Shown here one piece after another: positions 11,274 to 22,100 of a stretch of DNA of 64,000 nt; position 1 is the stretch's first letter; each line of letters opens with the position of its first letter. The DNA is from Tricholoma matsutake (lineage: Eukaryota; Basidiomycota; Agaricomycetes; Agaricales; Tricholomataceae). The notes beneath the pieces are model-generated. The model searched no databases, was not told the origin of the DNA, and worked only from the letters and a program-made list of their open reading frames with translations. The stretch lies in contig AP026549.1 of the NCBI GenBank assembly GCA_026075535.2, positions 4,464,001-4,528,000 on the forward strand, written 5' to 3'. The translations under genes were made by a program, and so were the position numbers.

Positions 11274-14200
11274 ATGAGCCTGACAAGAGCTCCTTACAAG
11301 CAAAAGAGACAATCAAAGAACAATGCCACCCTGCGTGAGGACAATGATGGTGCGGTGGATACTGTCACACATAAGGAAGTTGAGGTCAACACGAGACATG
11401 GACCAAAAACAAAGTGTATCAAGGTTCCCTTGCCTCCAGTTACAGAAGAACATGGTGAATCGAGTTCAGCTGGTATCCACGACAATCCAGGTCTTGCTCC
11501 AGAATGGGATATGCAAGAACCTCAGGTGGCCGATGAGCCAGTTCAGCCATGGATCAGCATGGTCAGTTTCTGACATTGATTGACTTACCGAGGCTCATGT
11601 ACAAATAACAGAGGCAGCGAGACTATGTCTTGGAGTTTGTCAGATGAATAGATGAACTGCTGCAAGCATCCCTGTCTCGGCAGGCATGGTCAATTGACAA
11701 ACAAGTTTGCAACCACTGTTCATTCAATAAACCGGCAATTTGGAGATGCGTTGATTGTTTGCTAGGAAGAATGCTTTGCCGAACATGTATGCGGGTAACA
11801 CACAGGCAAAATCCCTTTCATCGCATTGAATCTTGGACTGGCATGCACTTTCGCAGGGCCGAGTTATGGGAGGTTGGCACATACCTCTTAGTTCAGCACC
11901 AGACAGATCAGCCAATTTGCAATGCTCTTCAGTTCCAAATGGATTATCTGGAAACATTTGAGGACATGAAGGATAAAGCAGAACAAGAGTCGGCCAATTG
12001 GGAAGGTGATGATCAGCATCAGCCTTCATCACATCAATCAGCATTGGCCCCATGTGATGAGTCGGGAGTGGCAAGGGCAAGGGCAAGGGCAGATGAAGTG
12101 GGGGACGATGAAGCATTTTTTGATTCCCTTAATGAGCTTCTGATTCAAGCGCACGATACATATGTTGATGATAGCCTACAAGACTTCTTTGATGGCGATG
12201 ATGCACATGAAGTTGAACATGCTGATGAAGACATCCATGGGTTTGATCCATATTTGCCTAATGCTACTGAAACAGCTGAATGCATGAGGACCGATGCTGC
12301 TCCCGCTCCTGATGGCAATGGCGATATTACATTCAGACCACCCACTGCCGATGCCTTGAACAACAGTTACATCCATGTGGTGCATATGAATGGAATACAT
12401 CACTTGGTGATGGTTACCTGCCAGTGTCAAGGGGAGCACAGAATTCCCTTGGACCTAATAAGCAGTAACTTGCTACCCACCAGCTTCAACAAAATATGCA
12501 CTCTTTTCACCATGCATGTCCTGGATCATTTTCGGCTCTGTAATCTGGAATTGAAGGCATCAGCCTACTGATTTTACCAATTGATTCAGCGTGTCACATT
12601 GCCTATGAGGCCTGCAGAAGTGGTCAACCTCTACCACGAGCTTCGGTGCATGTCCCACTTATGGCGTTGGATGAAAAGATTGAAGTGGGCTGGGTATGGT
12701 CACAATCAAAATGATCCATTGAAACCTAAACCAGGATCACTCGCCAACTTCTGTCCAGCTTGTCCTCAAGTAGGCATAAATATACTGGAAAATTGGAAGG
12801 ACAATGAGAACCGGTGGGTGATTAAACACCTGCTTTGTGCAGTGGTCTCTGAAATGATATTACATTTTAGATTTGTTTTTAAATGTGTATTTGTGGCCGA
12901 TGGCAATTTCAAAGCTGACCATGTTCAGCAGAGAAACTCTGATACTGATATATGGCTATGGGATGGAGCTGGGATGGCCCCAAATCAGGCTGAATACAAG
13001 CAGTTTCTCCAAGATGCCATAGAACGATTAACAGTAAGTACACTTCCCTCGCTGCTGCCACTGCCATTGCCACTGCCGTTCCTGTGGCTGTGGCTGTGGC
13101 CATACCCGTGCCCACTCCCGATCTGATCTGATCTGATCCATGCCCCTTTTGCAGAAGGCACCTTGCGAAAATAAATTCCTAGCCATTGTGAATGCTTTTC
13201 TGGCATCGAAGGCATGTGATAGGACTGGAGTAGCTGCCATTGCATGTGCGTGACATGGATGTTATGCACCCAATGCATTGGTAGACTTGTTCTGGGGAGA
13301 ACAGCAAAAGAACATTGACTTTGCTTTCCTTCAAGCACTGAAGACTACCAGGGTTGACCCTCAACAGGGAGTAATGCTGATTTACGACATTGTCTGCCAG
13401 TACATCATCTACCTTCTGGAGCGCATTGGTCCACATCTTCCAGCTGACCTCACCATTGACCAGGCCATTGGGCTTATGCATGTACATGGTCACAAGGACG
13501 AATGCTTTTTTCGCTATGCTCCATCTTTCATTCCAGGCTCTGGCATCATAGCAGGAGAAATACTAGAGTCCCTGTGGTCATCACTGAATTCCATTTCCCC
13601 AACAGTCAGGACAGTGACCTTGCCACATCAGGCAGAAATGCTTGATGATCATGCTACGGACTCAAATCACAAGAAAATGCTTGGCATGACTGCTATGCTG
13701 TGTGCAAAATCTCAAGAAGCCCTTGAGATCTCCATGCAACTCGGCAAGCACCATGCTGACCTTACAGCAGCATTTGGTCAACAGGCAGTCCAAAGATGGG
13801 AGGATGAAGTGACTGCAGCAGAATCACTCAGGCTGACAGATGTTAAGGCCATGGATATCTACGCCACTCGGGGATCGGGAGTGGGAGTGGGAATGGCATC
13901 GGCATCAGCACCGGCACCGGCACCAGTTCAATCTGTGGTTGAGGAGTGGATTGATTTCACAATCATCGTTCAACAAATTCAGTAAGTACTGCCTAACATA
14001 CTCATATATCACAACCCATTGTTGGCGTACACCAGGATTGAATTATGAGACAAAGTCTGCTGAATTGGTACATCACCAAATGTTTCTGACATGCAATATG
14101 TTGAAAGGGAAAGGGAAGCTCTCGCATCCCACATGGAAACCTTAACAGATTTACAAAATGCTGCCAATGTTGCTGACCATGACATTGCTCCATCACAAAT

Positions 14201-15144
14201 CAGCCATTACAATGTTGACAACTCTGATGACTTAGACCCTTCAGATGAAGACACACCTACAGCATCGGGGCCTTCACATCTTCCAGCTGACAGAAATGCT
14301 ATTTCAGTTGAGGAGCAACAAGTATACCTCCCATTTAATGGCCCTCTGGCAGAGGTGGAGATTCAGCTCAGGAAGAATCAGGCAAGCCGACTGCTGCATC
14401 GGCTGCGGGAGCTCATTGTGGACAAGTCATTTCAATATTCACACATTATTCAAGCGGCCCCAAGAGAGGTAGTTCGCACACGAGCATGAGCCACTGTCCA
14501 GGAGTTGGTTAACAAAATTGCCCTGCATTCCCGAATGTATAACCATTGCCGAAGCAGATTGGTGGCACTGGATTGTGACACTGACACCTTAAATATGTTT
14601 CAGCAGTTAAAAAAGGATGACCTCAATGCTAGCACAGCTATTCTGAACCCGAATATGCCAGGCTCCACTAATATTTGTCTGTCCTGGATTTGGCATAATT
14701 CTCACATTTGGACTGGTGTTACTGACTTCCCTGATGCTGCTGCTGTACCCACTCCCACTCCCAGTCTCATTCCCGATCCCGCTTCCTTTAATGGCCCCGC
14801 TCCCAATCCCACTGATCAATTCTGGGAATGTACATCTATTTTGTGGCTACTCATTTGCATTGCACTGAACTTCTTGGATAGTCAGGCGAGTACATTGGCT
14901 TTGCTCGCGGGCTCAGAGACATAGATGGAAGGAGGAATTTCTGCTGGTCACATATGAAATGCAGTGGCCTGTGCAGTATTTCATTTATCACAGTGAACAG
15001 TGGCAGTCAGCCTTGCACTCAGAGAATACCTTGCCTGGCCCTCTAGCCTCTGCTAACTGTCAGTGGGCTTTATGGCATGAATTAGCATTCAGGGCTGACA
15101 CTGCATTTACATCAGCAAACGTTGATTACATCTCCCCTCTATGA
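11274..15144 (+). pseudogene. KDZ-family transposase with N-terminal Cys cluster
   Basis: ATG at 11274. A CxxC-rich cluster lies at about 11708-11825 (CNHC, CVDC, CRTC, then His residues), the KDZ-linked CxC2-type zinc motif. VTCQCQGEHRIPLDLI is near 12420 and FCPACPQVGINI near 12750. Catalytic-core blocks are VADGNFKADH (12893), GVMLIYDIVCQYII (13370), HKDECFFRYAPSF (13490) and AGEILESLWSSLNS (13555), matching the D, D, E acidic set. The C-terminal KDZ blocks are LVNKIALHSRMYNHC (14505), STAILNPNMPGS (14630) and a tail ending at 15144. Introns are at 13031-13154 and others. In-frame TGA codons (for example in ACA*HGCY near 13250, where relatives have Arg) and frameshifts mean this copy is inactive. 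It would cut and paste the surrounding element. Confidence 0.85.
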
Positions 15145-15192
15145 CCCTCTATTATGTAAACTTGATCATCTTGATCTCTAACCACAATCAAC

Positions 15193-15522
15193 ATGTCAAA
15201 TAAATGTCTCTCAGTCTTCAACCCTTTTTCTTTACAATCGGGGCTGAAAGGTTCACTCCAAATGCGTACACAGCAGATCATTTGGTATGCAGAGTCCCAT
15301 TTCCATCAAGTCCTGTTGCACATGCAAGGGGCAAATGTCTTAAAGCAAAAATGGATGCAAAAGGTTCTGTATTGTGAGCTTGTAAGCAGGATCTTTTATG
15401 AATCAAGTAAGATTCGTCACTCAAAAATATTGCATCTGTGCATCATGTCTCAAATCGGCTTTGCCATATCAATGGGCCTGGTGTTTGAGGTGCCAATCCT
15501 GCTTCATTCCTTGCTGAGGTAA
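15193..15522 (+). CDS. Small ORF, possible 5' exon of KDZ accessory gene
   Basis: A 109-codon open frame just downstream of the transposase (FNPFSLQSGLKGSLQM...). It may be spliced to the 15567 ORF, because GAGGTAAAC at its end resembles a donor and the next ORF is open upstream of its ATG (HLPLRFHPSLLAM). No family was recognised. Confidence 0.35.
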   Translation: MSNKCLSVFNPFSLQSGLKGSLQMRTQQIIWYAESHFHQVLLHMQGANVLKQKWMQKVLYCELVSRIFYESSKIRHSKILHLCIMSQIGFAISMGLVFEVPILLHSLLR

Positions 15523-15566
15523 ACTTTGACCACCTACCACTCAGATTCCATCCATCCCTCTTGGCC

Positions 15567-16982
15567 ATGTTGGATGATGGTGTCCCCCCCAAACTTACAA
15601 GCAGTCTAGTGCCCTCATATGCCCTGGATTGGTGGAGACATCATAGTGAATTGGCAGCGGACAGCATTATGGGCATCGACACCCTGGATCAGTGCCTTGA
15701 TCACCATAAGCAGTACTTCACTGAGTCTGACTCACCCGCTCCCGCTTCCCAGGCCGTTGCCACTCCCACTGCTGATGGCCAATCCTGCATCAAACTCCAG
15801 GGTCTCTTGAATGATATGCTGCATGAAATGCGCAGTACACTTCAGTTTATAGACAGCTGCAAATCATCAGCAGATGCTGTGTTGAATGCCAATGTCAGGA
15901 AAGCAGCAGCGTTACACCGAGTTCATGAGCTTGCCCTGCTCAAGGAGCTCCAGGCTGCACCACAGGCTTTGGCAACGGGATCAAAACCCCCTCAACGCGC
16001 TGGGCAACCTTCAAGGCAAACAGCAGTAAGAAGAAAATCGGAACTGGTGGCAGCAAATGCACAGGCAGAACTTGAGCGCCTGAAGTCCCTTCCCCCCAGC
16101 TCCTACAAGTGGACCTGGGGTGTCAACATCACAGAAAGTGATGTTTTGGGTGCTAATGAGAAGACCAAGAGCAAGGGCAAACAACAGCATTCTGGGTATC
16201 AGTTGTCTCTGCCTGATGGTGCAAAGGGAAGAAAGGTGTGGTCAAGCACACCAACGGTCTCAACAGTTGCATCCAATGCCTATGATCGACCACCCACAGT
16301 ATCAGGTGATGGAGCAGACAATTCATTGCCTCCCAGTGCCGCTCCTCCTCCCACTCCCACTCCCGCTCCCGTTCCTGATGCTCCCGTCCCCGATGCCTTG
16401 CCCGATGCAGAAGCTGGCCAGCCCACTGCCATGGTTTGGCAAGGCCAAGATGATGCATCAAGTGCAGATCAGCCCACTGCCTTTCAGGCAGCCATGGCAT
16501 GGCAAGGCAAAGACAATGCATCAAGTGATGCTGATCAGCCCACTGCCTTTCAGGCACTCATGGCATGGCAGGGTGACAATGATCAGTCATCATCTTCCCC
16601 TACAGGTTCCCTGACTGCCTTTGATGCTGCACCCTTTTATCTTTCCGATTCTACCTCCTCGTCTCCAGCCACCAATCCAACTTCAACAGATGCAGCTGCT
16701 TTCCCCACTGCATCTGATGCTGCAGATGCTTTTCTGTCATCCTTAGAGACTGGATCTAATGGTGAATCTGATGCCGAGGCCGATTCTGAAGATTCCATTA
16801 CCACATCACAGATAGAGAACCCCACTCCTTCTCATATCACTTTGCTGACCTACCCTCCTGCAGACTTCACTTTGCCGATCTACACTCCTGCAGACTTCAG
16901 TTATGTCAATGAGACTTGGTTGTCTAGCCCTGATGAGATGATGATGGACACTGACATTGAATTATGCATCATGTATATATAG
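15567..16982 (+). CDS. KDZ accessory protein of unknown function, intact ORF
   Basis: Uninterrupted for about 470 codons, unlike every other long gene in the transposon blocks. The N-terminal third has ALDWWRHHSELAADSIM and an Ala/Leu/Arg-rich helical stretch (AALHRVHELALLKEL). The middle has RRKSELVAANAQAEL and SYKWTWGVNITESD. A Pro-rich linker (near residues 255-280) leads to three copies of a DQPTAFQA-MAWQGKDNAS type repeat. The tail is Ser/Asp/Glu-rich and acidic, ending MMMDTDIELCIMYI. It lies inside the KDZ ends and on the transposase strand. The acidic tail and basic N-terminal half could suit a DNA- or chromatin-associated partner, but this is only inference. ATG 15567 was chosen as the first ATG. 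Confidence 0.6.
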   Translation: MLDDGVPPKLTSSLVPSYALDWWRHHSELAADSIMGIDTLDQCLDHHKQYFTESDSPAPASQAVATPTADGQSCIKLQGLLNDMLHEMRSTLQFIDSCKSSADAVLNANVRKAAALHRVHELALLKELQAAPQALATGSKPPQRAGQPSRQTAVRRKSELVAANAQAELERLKSLPPSSYKWTWGVNITESDVLGANEKTKSKGKQQHSGYQLSLPDGAKGRKVWSSTPTVSTVASNAYDRPPTVSGDGADNSLPPSAAPPPTPTPAPVPDAPVPDALPDAEAGQPTAMVWQGQDDASSADQPTAFQAAMAWQGKDNASSDADQPTAFQALMAWQGDNDQSSSSPTGSLTAFDAAPFYLSDSTSSSPATNPTSTDAAAFPTASDAADAFLSSLETGSNGESDAEADSEDSITTSQIENPTPSHITLLTYPPADFTLPIYTPADFSYVNETWLSSPDEMMMDTDIELCIMYI

Positions 16983-17029
16983 TGTTGTGGGTAGTAGTAC
17001 ATTGTACATAGTAAATATCATTGTTTTTG

Positions 17030-17860
17030 TGGTCCTGTCAAGCTCCGATGTCAGTGCCGCTTCCCAGTCCCATCCCTGGTCCCATCCCAGTCCCCTTCCC
17101 TGCAATTGCATTTCAAACATTACTAATGTCTGTACTATGTTCTTAATGCATGTCTATCTGTACGGTACAGCAAGTAAAGTAGTAATGTAGTCATTGGTTA
17201 ATTAATAGAGTATGTACAAATATATAGTGAGTTCGACGGCGTCCATTGAAAGTCAATAGTATTCATAGGTTAATATTGTGTCCGTGCCCAATGGCGATGC
17301 CGTGTCTGTGGCCACGTCTGTGCCCATTGCATTTCAAATGTTACTAATGTCTGTATTACATTCCTAATGCATGTCTATTGTAAGGTATAATAATCAGTGT
17401 ACAATGTAGTCGTTGGTTAATATAGTATAGTGACTTTATATAGTGAGTTCGACAGCATCCATTGAACCCGTATCATTTGATACAATGTATGTGTTTGATA
17501 GGTTGTATCATTCGATACAATGTATATGTTTGATAGGTCATATCATTCGATACAATGTATGTCAGAAATTTCCGGATGGCATTATAACCTCACCCAGATT
17601 ATATGTGGATTATCACTCCCTCTCAGCTAGTATACTGGGCCCTAATGTGGAAAATCTATTACCTACATATGTAAACTACATTATTGAACTGAACCCGAGA
17701 CTTGGTAGCTAGCTTAACATCAGTTCTGAGTGTCAATTTTAATGGGTTATGGCGGTTACGTGGGTCACGTGGGTCATATTAGGTTATACTGCATTACATA
17801 ATTTTGTGACATATGCGTTTGATAGGCCATATCATTCGATACAATGTAGCTTACCTATGT
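17030..17860 (-). repeat. KDZ right subterminal inverted repeat region
   Basis: Mirror image of 9516-10500. Four copies of TATCATTCGATACAATGTA (or one-base variants) lie at about 17470, 17505, 17540 and 17830. About 250 bp of unrelated AT-rich sequence (17570-17815) separates the last copy from the others. Confidence 0.75.
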
Positions 17861-19018
17861 GCTTCTGCCCCAAATGCCTCCAAAACAACCGCTATGGCCA
17901 CAGCTAGCACCCAGACGACCACTGACACCTTGGAGATCATTAACCTGGCTGTAAACGACGTACACGAACTGTCTATGGCTGAGGAAACAAATTTGCAAGA
18001 TGACGAACAGCTGCATTCATCAAAACACATTGTCTCCTCAACAAATGACTCCTGCCAGCTCCACCGCCTCCAATGACAACCTGCACCACCTCTCATACCA
18101 CCAACACCTCAGAAATGGAGGCACTCACTCCCAAACCAATCTATAGCACCACAGCAACATCCCCAGCCCCTTCCCTCGTGTCCTGAGCCCACCACTGCTG
18201 CCACATCATCCGGGACACCACCTGCACCTCACACCGCTGACTCGACACCACTGACAACACTGTCTGCACCCACAAAAGCTACCCATTCACCCCACACCCA
18301 CTGTACACAGCCCATCCGCCCCACCCTGCCCCAGCTCACCCATAAACGAGCTGTTTTGGCCCCTTCTGCTCCCTCCACAGCTGCTGGTACATCTGAGCCC
18401 CCTGCAAACATTGTTCTATGGCCCCCATCTCTTGTCCCACCCCCTTTGAGCCCTGTACCACTGAGTTCGAAACCTGCACTTACATGTTTCGACTGGGCTG
18501 ACGAGGCCATGTCATTTCCTATTACTCCTAGCACACAGCTGCGAGACCTCTCGGGTCTGAAAACAAGCCATACACAGCTGTTTGGGACTCTACGATGATG
18601 GACTCTATGACGACGACCCCCCATGCAGTATTTCTCATCTTGAAATTTTTTTAATCCAGCCTTGCCTTCTCTTGTTCTACCTCAACCTTTCATTACTCGA
18701 TGACACCCCTCCAGTATAGGCCCAGGCAAGCCCACCATCATAGTGCCCTTTGGAGGAGCACCCACACCTGCACCAGTACCTCCAGTTCCAGTACTTGACT
18801 GGGATCGAGACCCCCATCTCCTCAATTTGAGTCAGGCACTTCGAGCTTTGGGATGGATGCCCCCATGTTGAGTCTTTTACTACTATATTTTTCATATCAT
18901 GCATAGAATTTTCTGGTTACATTGTTTATATTATTCCTATACCTATTGTTTTGTTTTTAGCTTTTTTTGTTTTCTTTCTGTGGCGATGGGGACGTCGCCT
19001 TTTTTGGAGGTGGGCAGA

Positions 19019-19164
19019 TGGAGTAGGGTGTGTGGGCACCTACTCCAGTAGTCATGTGATCACCTAGCCAGTAGCCACCTGCATGTACATAGTCATGTCA
19101 TGTTTAGGCTATCACTATCACTGTCCCTGCCATAGCTATAGGCAGGAGACTTGCTACATCTCCA
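19019..19164 (+). repeat. Right LTR (146 bp)
   Basis: Partner of 8033-8178. Confidence 0.7.
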
Positions 19165-20611
19165 CTGGGATGCCATGTCACACAGTGCCACCACCCCGCC
19201 TGTGAGCCACTGCTCATAGGAGCAATGGAGGTGCTGATGACAAACAGTGCCACATCAACATGGCCCCAGAGGGATAACAAATGACAACACACACGGGGAG
19301 GGTCAATGAATGAAAGGGGGAAGTCAACAAACGATAGCAAAAATGGGGAGGATGGTGATGAACAACAGGGAGGGGATGACAAATGTCAATGCAAGGGCGA
19401 CAAACAGCAATGTGAGGGCGATGAATAATAATGCAGAGACGACAACACAAGGATGGCAGATGACAATGCAAGGATGACAAATGACAACACAGGGGTGAAG
19501 TGAATGCAGGGTACAATGAACAATGAGGCTGACAACAATGAATACTGGGGATGACATATGATGCCCCACTCTCGCTACAAATGCGAGACAGTGGGGGCTT
19601 TCTTTTTCTTTCTTTTTTTGTTAGGTCTTTTTTTCTTTTTTCTTTCTATTAGCAACTGCCCCCACCACTGCAAGCACCTGCTCACAGGGTGATGTAATTA
19701 GTTTCAATAAGTATATAATAGAATCTATTTAGACTGTAAAAATAGTAGTAAAATGGGTTGAAACTGGTCTTTTGGGGCAACTGAACCAAATAGGACCAAT
19801 CCTATTCGGTTCGGTTGCAGTCCTCCAAGTTTGGGCAATGGTTTGGACTGGTTGTGGTCCAGGTTTGCCCTCTTGGGGGTCAAAAAACTGGACCAAACTG
19901 GACCTTAAAACACTACAAGTGCATATGCTATCATAAGGCCACATCCATGCAGGCCAGGCTATGATAACACTGGGGTTAGCAGCCTTGCAATAGGGAGGAT
20001 TAGGAAGGACACACCAGGTAATCTCCCCCAGCAAGCAGTGCCACAAGCATGAGGGCATCCTTGTTCAACCCCAAGCTGGCCACATCATCAGCTTGATACG
20101 TGTGCACGCTTTCAGTTTTGCTAAATTTGTCACCACTGCAAACAACTGTCAGAAGGCATGAAGAATGTTTTTTGTTTCACTCACAGGCGTAAAATGGTTG
20201 TCACACCAAACACAACAGCATCTGAGTCTTTGGTGATGATAGCATCCACAAGATGCAGCTTTGAGAGCACCACAAGCTCTCACCAGGTGCCTGCCATGCT
20301 GTAAGCCAGGTAGAGACCATGATAGTGCAGGGAACATACATCTACCCAGGGGAACCCTAAATGGTCAAGCATCTCCTTCATTGCCATGGTGATCCAGTGG
20401 TGGTTCCCTTGAACTCACTTTCCTTGCTTCTTGTTTGGTCGCTTCTGTCCATCAAAAATGAAGACTGGATATATTGGCAACCAGAGCAGGTGGCAGCAGC
20501 ATGCAAACAGTGTTGCCTGCTCGGGGCTCTTGGTATTGCTATGATGATAGCATGCAGCATAAATCCAACCACTGGTCATCATTGTGAGCTTCCCACTACC
20601 ACAATAGTCCA

Positions 20612-21972
20612 TAGTGTTTCAAGGTCCAGTCTATAGGACTGAAAATAATTATAGGACCAAACTGGACCAAACCTCGGTCCGGTCTCTTTTTTGGTTGTGG
20701 TTGCCCATATTTGGGGTCATTCTGGTTGCTGGTTGCCTCATTTTGAAGATTTTTGAAGACTGTTTGAAGAACAGTTGCAATCAGTTGCAACTGGTCTTCT
20801 TACAGTATATAAAATATTAATGTGTACTCAAAAAACAGTCACTACAAGACAATAAATTAATGTAGATACTAATTAATATTTTCTATTTCTACCATTATAT
20901 AATGAAATGGGACATGCCCAGGGGAAAAGTGTTCATTTGGTGGATTATATAGCCTGTAGCTGCACATGGACCTGTTGGTCATGTGCACTGCCAAAAAAAC
21001 AAAGTGGTACCACTTTGCCAAATGGTTCCCACAACCACCAATGACCCACAACACTGCTTCCCCCACTCTCAGGCTTCTGTCCACCCACACACAACACAAC
21101 ACTTACTGCAACTACCTCAACAACTCCACCACAGCTGACAGGACAGACAGGGGGCCCAAATGACATGACACTAGTTGTTATTTGGGCCCAGAGGTATGTT
21201 GTTCATTTTTCTTTTTTTGTACTAACCAATTTATCTTATTTTTTAGAATCTTACTTCTTGCCATTACCATACCCTACCAAAGCCCTATGCCACCACTGTG
21301 AGCCTCTGCTCGCAGGGTGGTAACAGGTCCATTTCTGGATGACAATGCAACAACAACAGTGGCTGATGACAACGCCGCCATGCTGCGCCCAACACCATGT
21401 CACACAGCACCACCACCCCACCTGCAAGCCACTGCTTGTAGGAGGAGATGGTGGTGCCGACAAGGATGGAAGCATGAACAGGGGACAACACAAATGAATG
21501 ACAAATGCAGGGGCAATGAGTCACCAGGATGCCAATCAGCAGGGGACAACAAATGCGAGAATGATGAATGCTCAGATGATGAACATGGGAACGATGAATT
21601 TGGGAATGACAAATGTGGGAACGATGAACACAGGAATGATGAATGCAGGAACAATGAATGGCAGTGACAACTGGTGGGGACAATGACTGGCAGGGACAAC
21701 ACACCAGGTGGAGGATGAATGGTGGGGGTGATGAACAGTGGGGACAAGACAACAACAGCAGCCGCCCCACCCTCGCTACAAACGCAAGATGGTGGGGTGT
21801 GTTTTTTTCTTTCTAATTCTCTTTTATTTTCATTCTCTTAGTAACATCCCACCACTGCGAGCAATTGCTTGCAGGGTGTAAAGGTAATTAGTTTTATATA
21901 ATAGAATTTAGTTACAAAATCAGTGGTATGACTGGATGAAACTGGTCTTTTGGGGGCAACCAAACTGAATTA
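20612..21972 (+). mobile_element. hAT non-autonomous element, 3' end lost
   Basis: It starts TAGTGTTTCAAGGTCCAGTC at 20612, preceded by ATAGTCCA. It has the usual interior: TATATA-like box at 20946, hairpin 21152-21189, an intron-like unit 21194-21246 (GTATGT, TACTAAC, AG), a CTGTGAGC-GCTCGCAG hairpin near 21300 and a CCCCACCCTCGC hairpin near 21768. The 3' terminal repeat is missing. Sequence jumps to TTAGTCCA at 21973-21980, one base off the left flank, so the 3' end was deleted after insertion. It interrupts an intron of the XPG-like gene. Confidence 0.8.
21152..21246 (+). other. Hairpin followed by a complete intron-like unit
   Basis: The stem is GGGCCCAAA (21152-21160) with TTTGGGCCC (21181-21189). 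A 53-bp unit 21194-21246 then begins GTATGT, carries TACTAAC at 21220-21226 and ends TTTTAG. This is one of the clearest splice-like units in the hAT elements. Confidence 0.6.
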
Positions 21973-22100
21973 TTAGTCCAGCACACCACTTACCTAGCAT
22001 CAATTCCTACCTGATATCCTCAGATCCCAGCTACATTGTCAATGAACCCCTTTTCAACAGCAAGGTTGTGTAACAGTACTGATTTTGATATGGGAGCAAG

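Larger units (their letters stand above)
9516..17861 (+). mobile_element. KDZ DNA transposon (8.3 kb)
   Basis: The terminal inverted repeat starts ACATAGGTAAGCTACATTGT at 9516, with its reverse complement ending near 17861. The 8-bp CTTCTGCC flanks both ends (9508-9515 and 17862-17869). Removing the element restores the reading frame of the interrupted gene. Inside are a KDZ transposase with its Cys cluster (11274-15144), a divergent coiled-coil gene (11207-10544) and an open 472-codon accessory gene (15567-16982). Long imperfect inverted repeats lie next to the ends (9516-10500 against 17030-17570). It is the largest single element in the window whose limits I can read on both sides. Confidence 0.88.
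8459..18871 (+). pseudogene. Single gene of the short-LTR element, split by KDZ insertion
   Basis: The start ATG at 8459 (MPGPEQGKRSNKKKW) opens a Thr/Ala-rich region. It is followed by a charged repeat block with EGYEEGSKKLMEG near 8870 and GQLKGYEFGKDEE near 8975. Frameshifts and a TGA at 8927-8929 break it. The frame ending AATSA at 9515 continues without change after the KDZ insertion as PNASKTTAMATAS at 17870. The C-terminal parts are CFDWADEAMSFP near 18490 and a final VLDWDRDPHLLNLSQALRAL block ending at a TGA, 18869-18871. This WAD..RDLS..LDWDRDP architecture is, as I recall, a common transposon-associated hypothetical of Agaricomycetes. Its function is unknown; a Gag-like role is a guess. 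Confidence 0.55.
8033..19164 (+). mobile_element. Short-LTR (TRIM-like) retroelement with a single ORF
   Basis: Two direct repeats of 146 bp (8033-8178 and 19019-19164) start TGGAGTAGGG and end TCTCCA, with TG..CA ends. The 4 bp outside are CCGG (left) and CTGG (right), a possible target duplication differing by one CpG-to-TpG change. A purine-rich run precedes the right repeat. No reverse transcriptase lies between, only one gene encoding a repeat-rich protein, so the element would depend on enzymes in trans. An 8.3-kb KDZ transposon sits in that gene. The class is inferred from structure alone. Confidence 0.65.
5657..19915 (+). mobile_element. hAT non-autonomous element carrying nested insertions
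   Basis: The termini are TAGTGTTTCAAGGTCCAG at 5657 and its reverse complement ending CACTA at 19915. They are flanked by a perfect 8-bp duplication CAAGTGCA (5649-5656 and 19916-19923), as expected for hAT. Its own sequence is only about 1.65 kb (5657-5999, 7460-8032, 19165-19915); the rest is a sister hAT copy and an LTR element that carries a KDZ transposon. It has a TATATA box near 5980, hairpin plus splice-site modules at 7646-7689 and 7837-7880, and a hairpin with CTCGCTACAAATGCGAG near 19568-19597. No transposase is encoded. Confidence 0.9.

Noticed and set aside
9516..17861. TET/JBP dioxygenase gene, a known KDZ passenger
   Set aside because: No HxD...H iron-binding or related motif block was found in the element.
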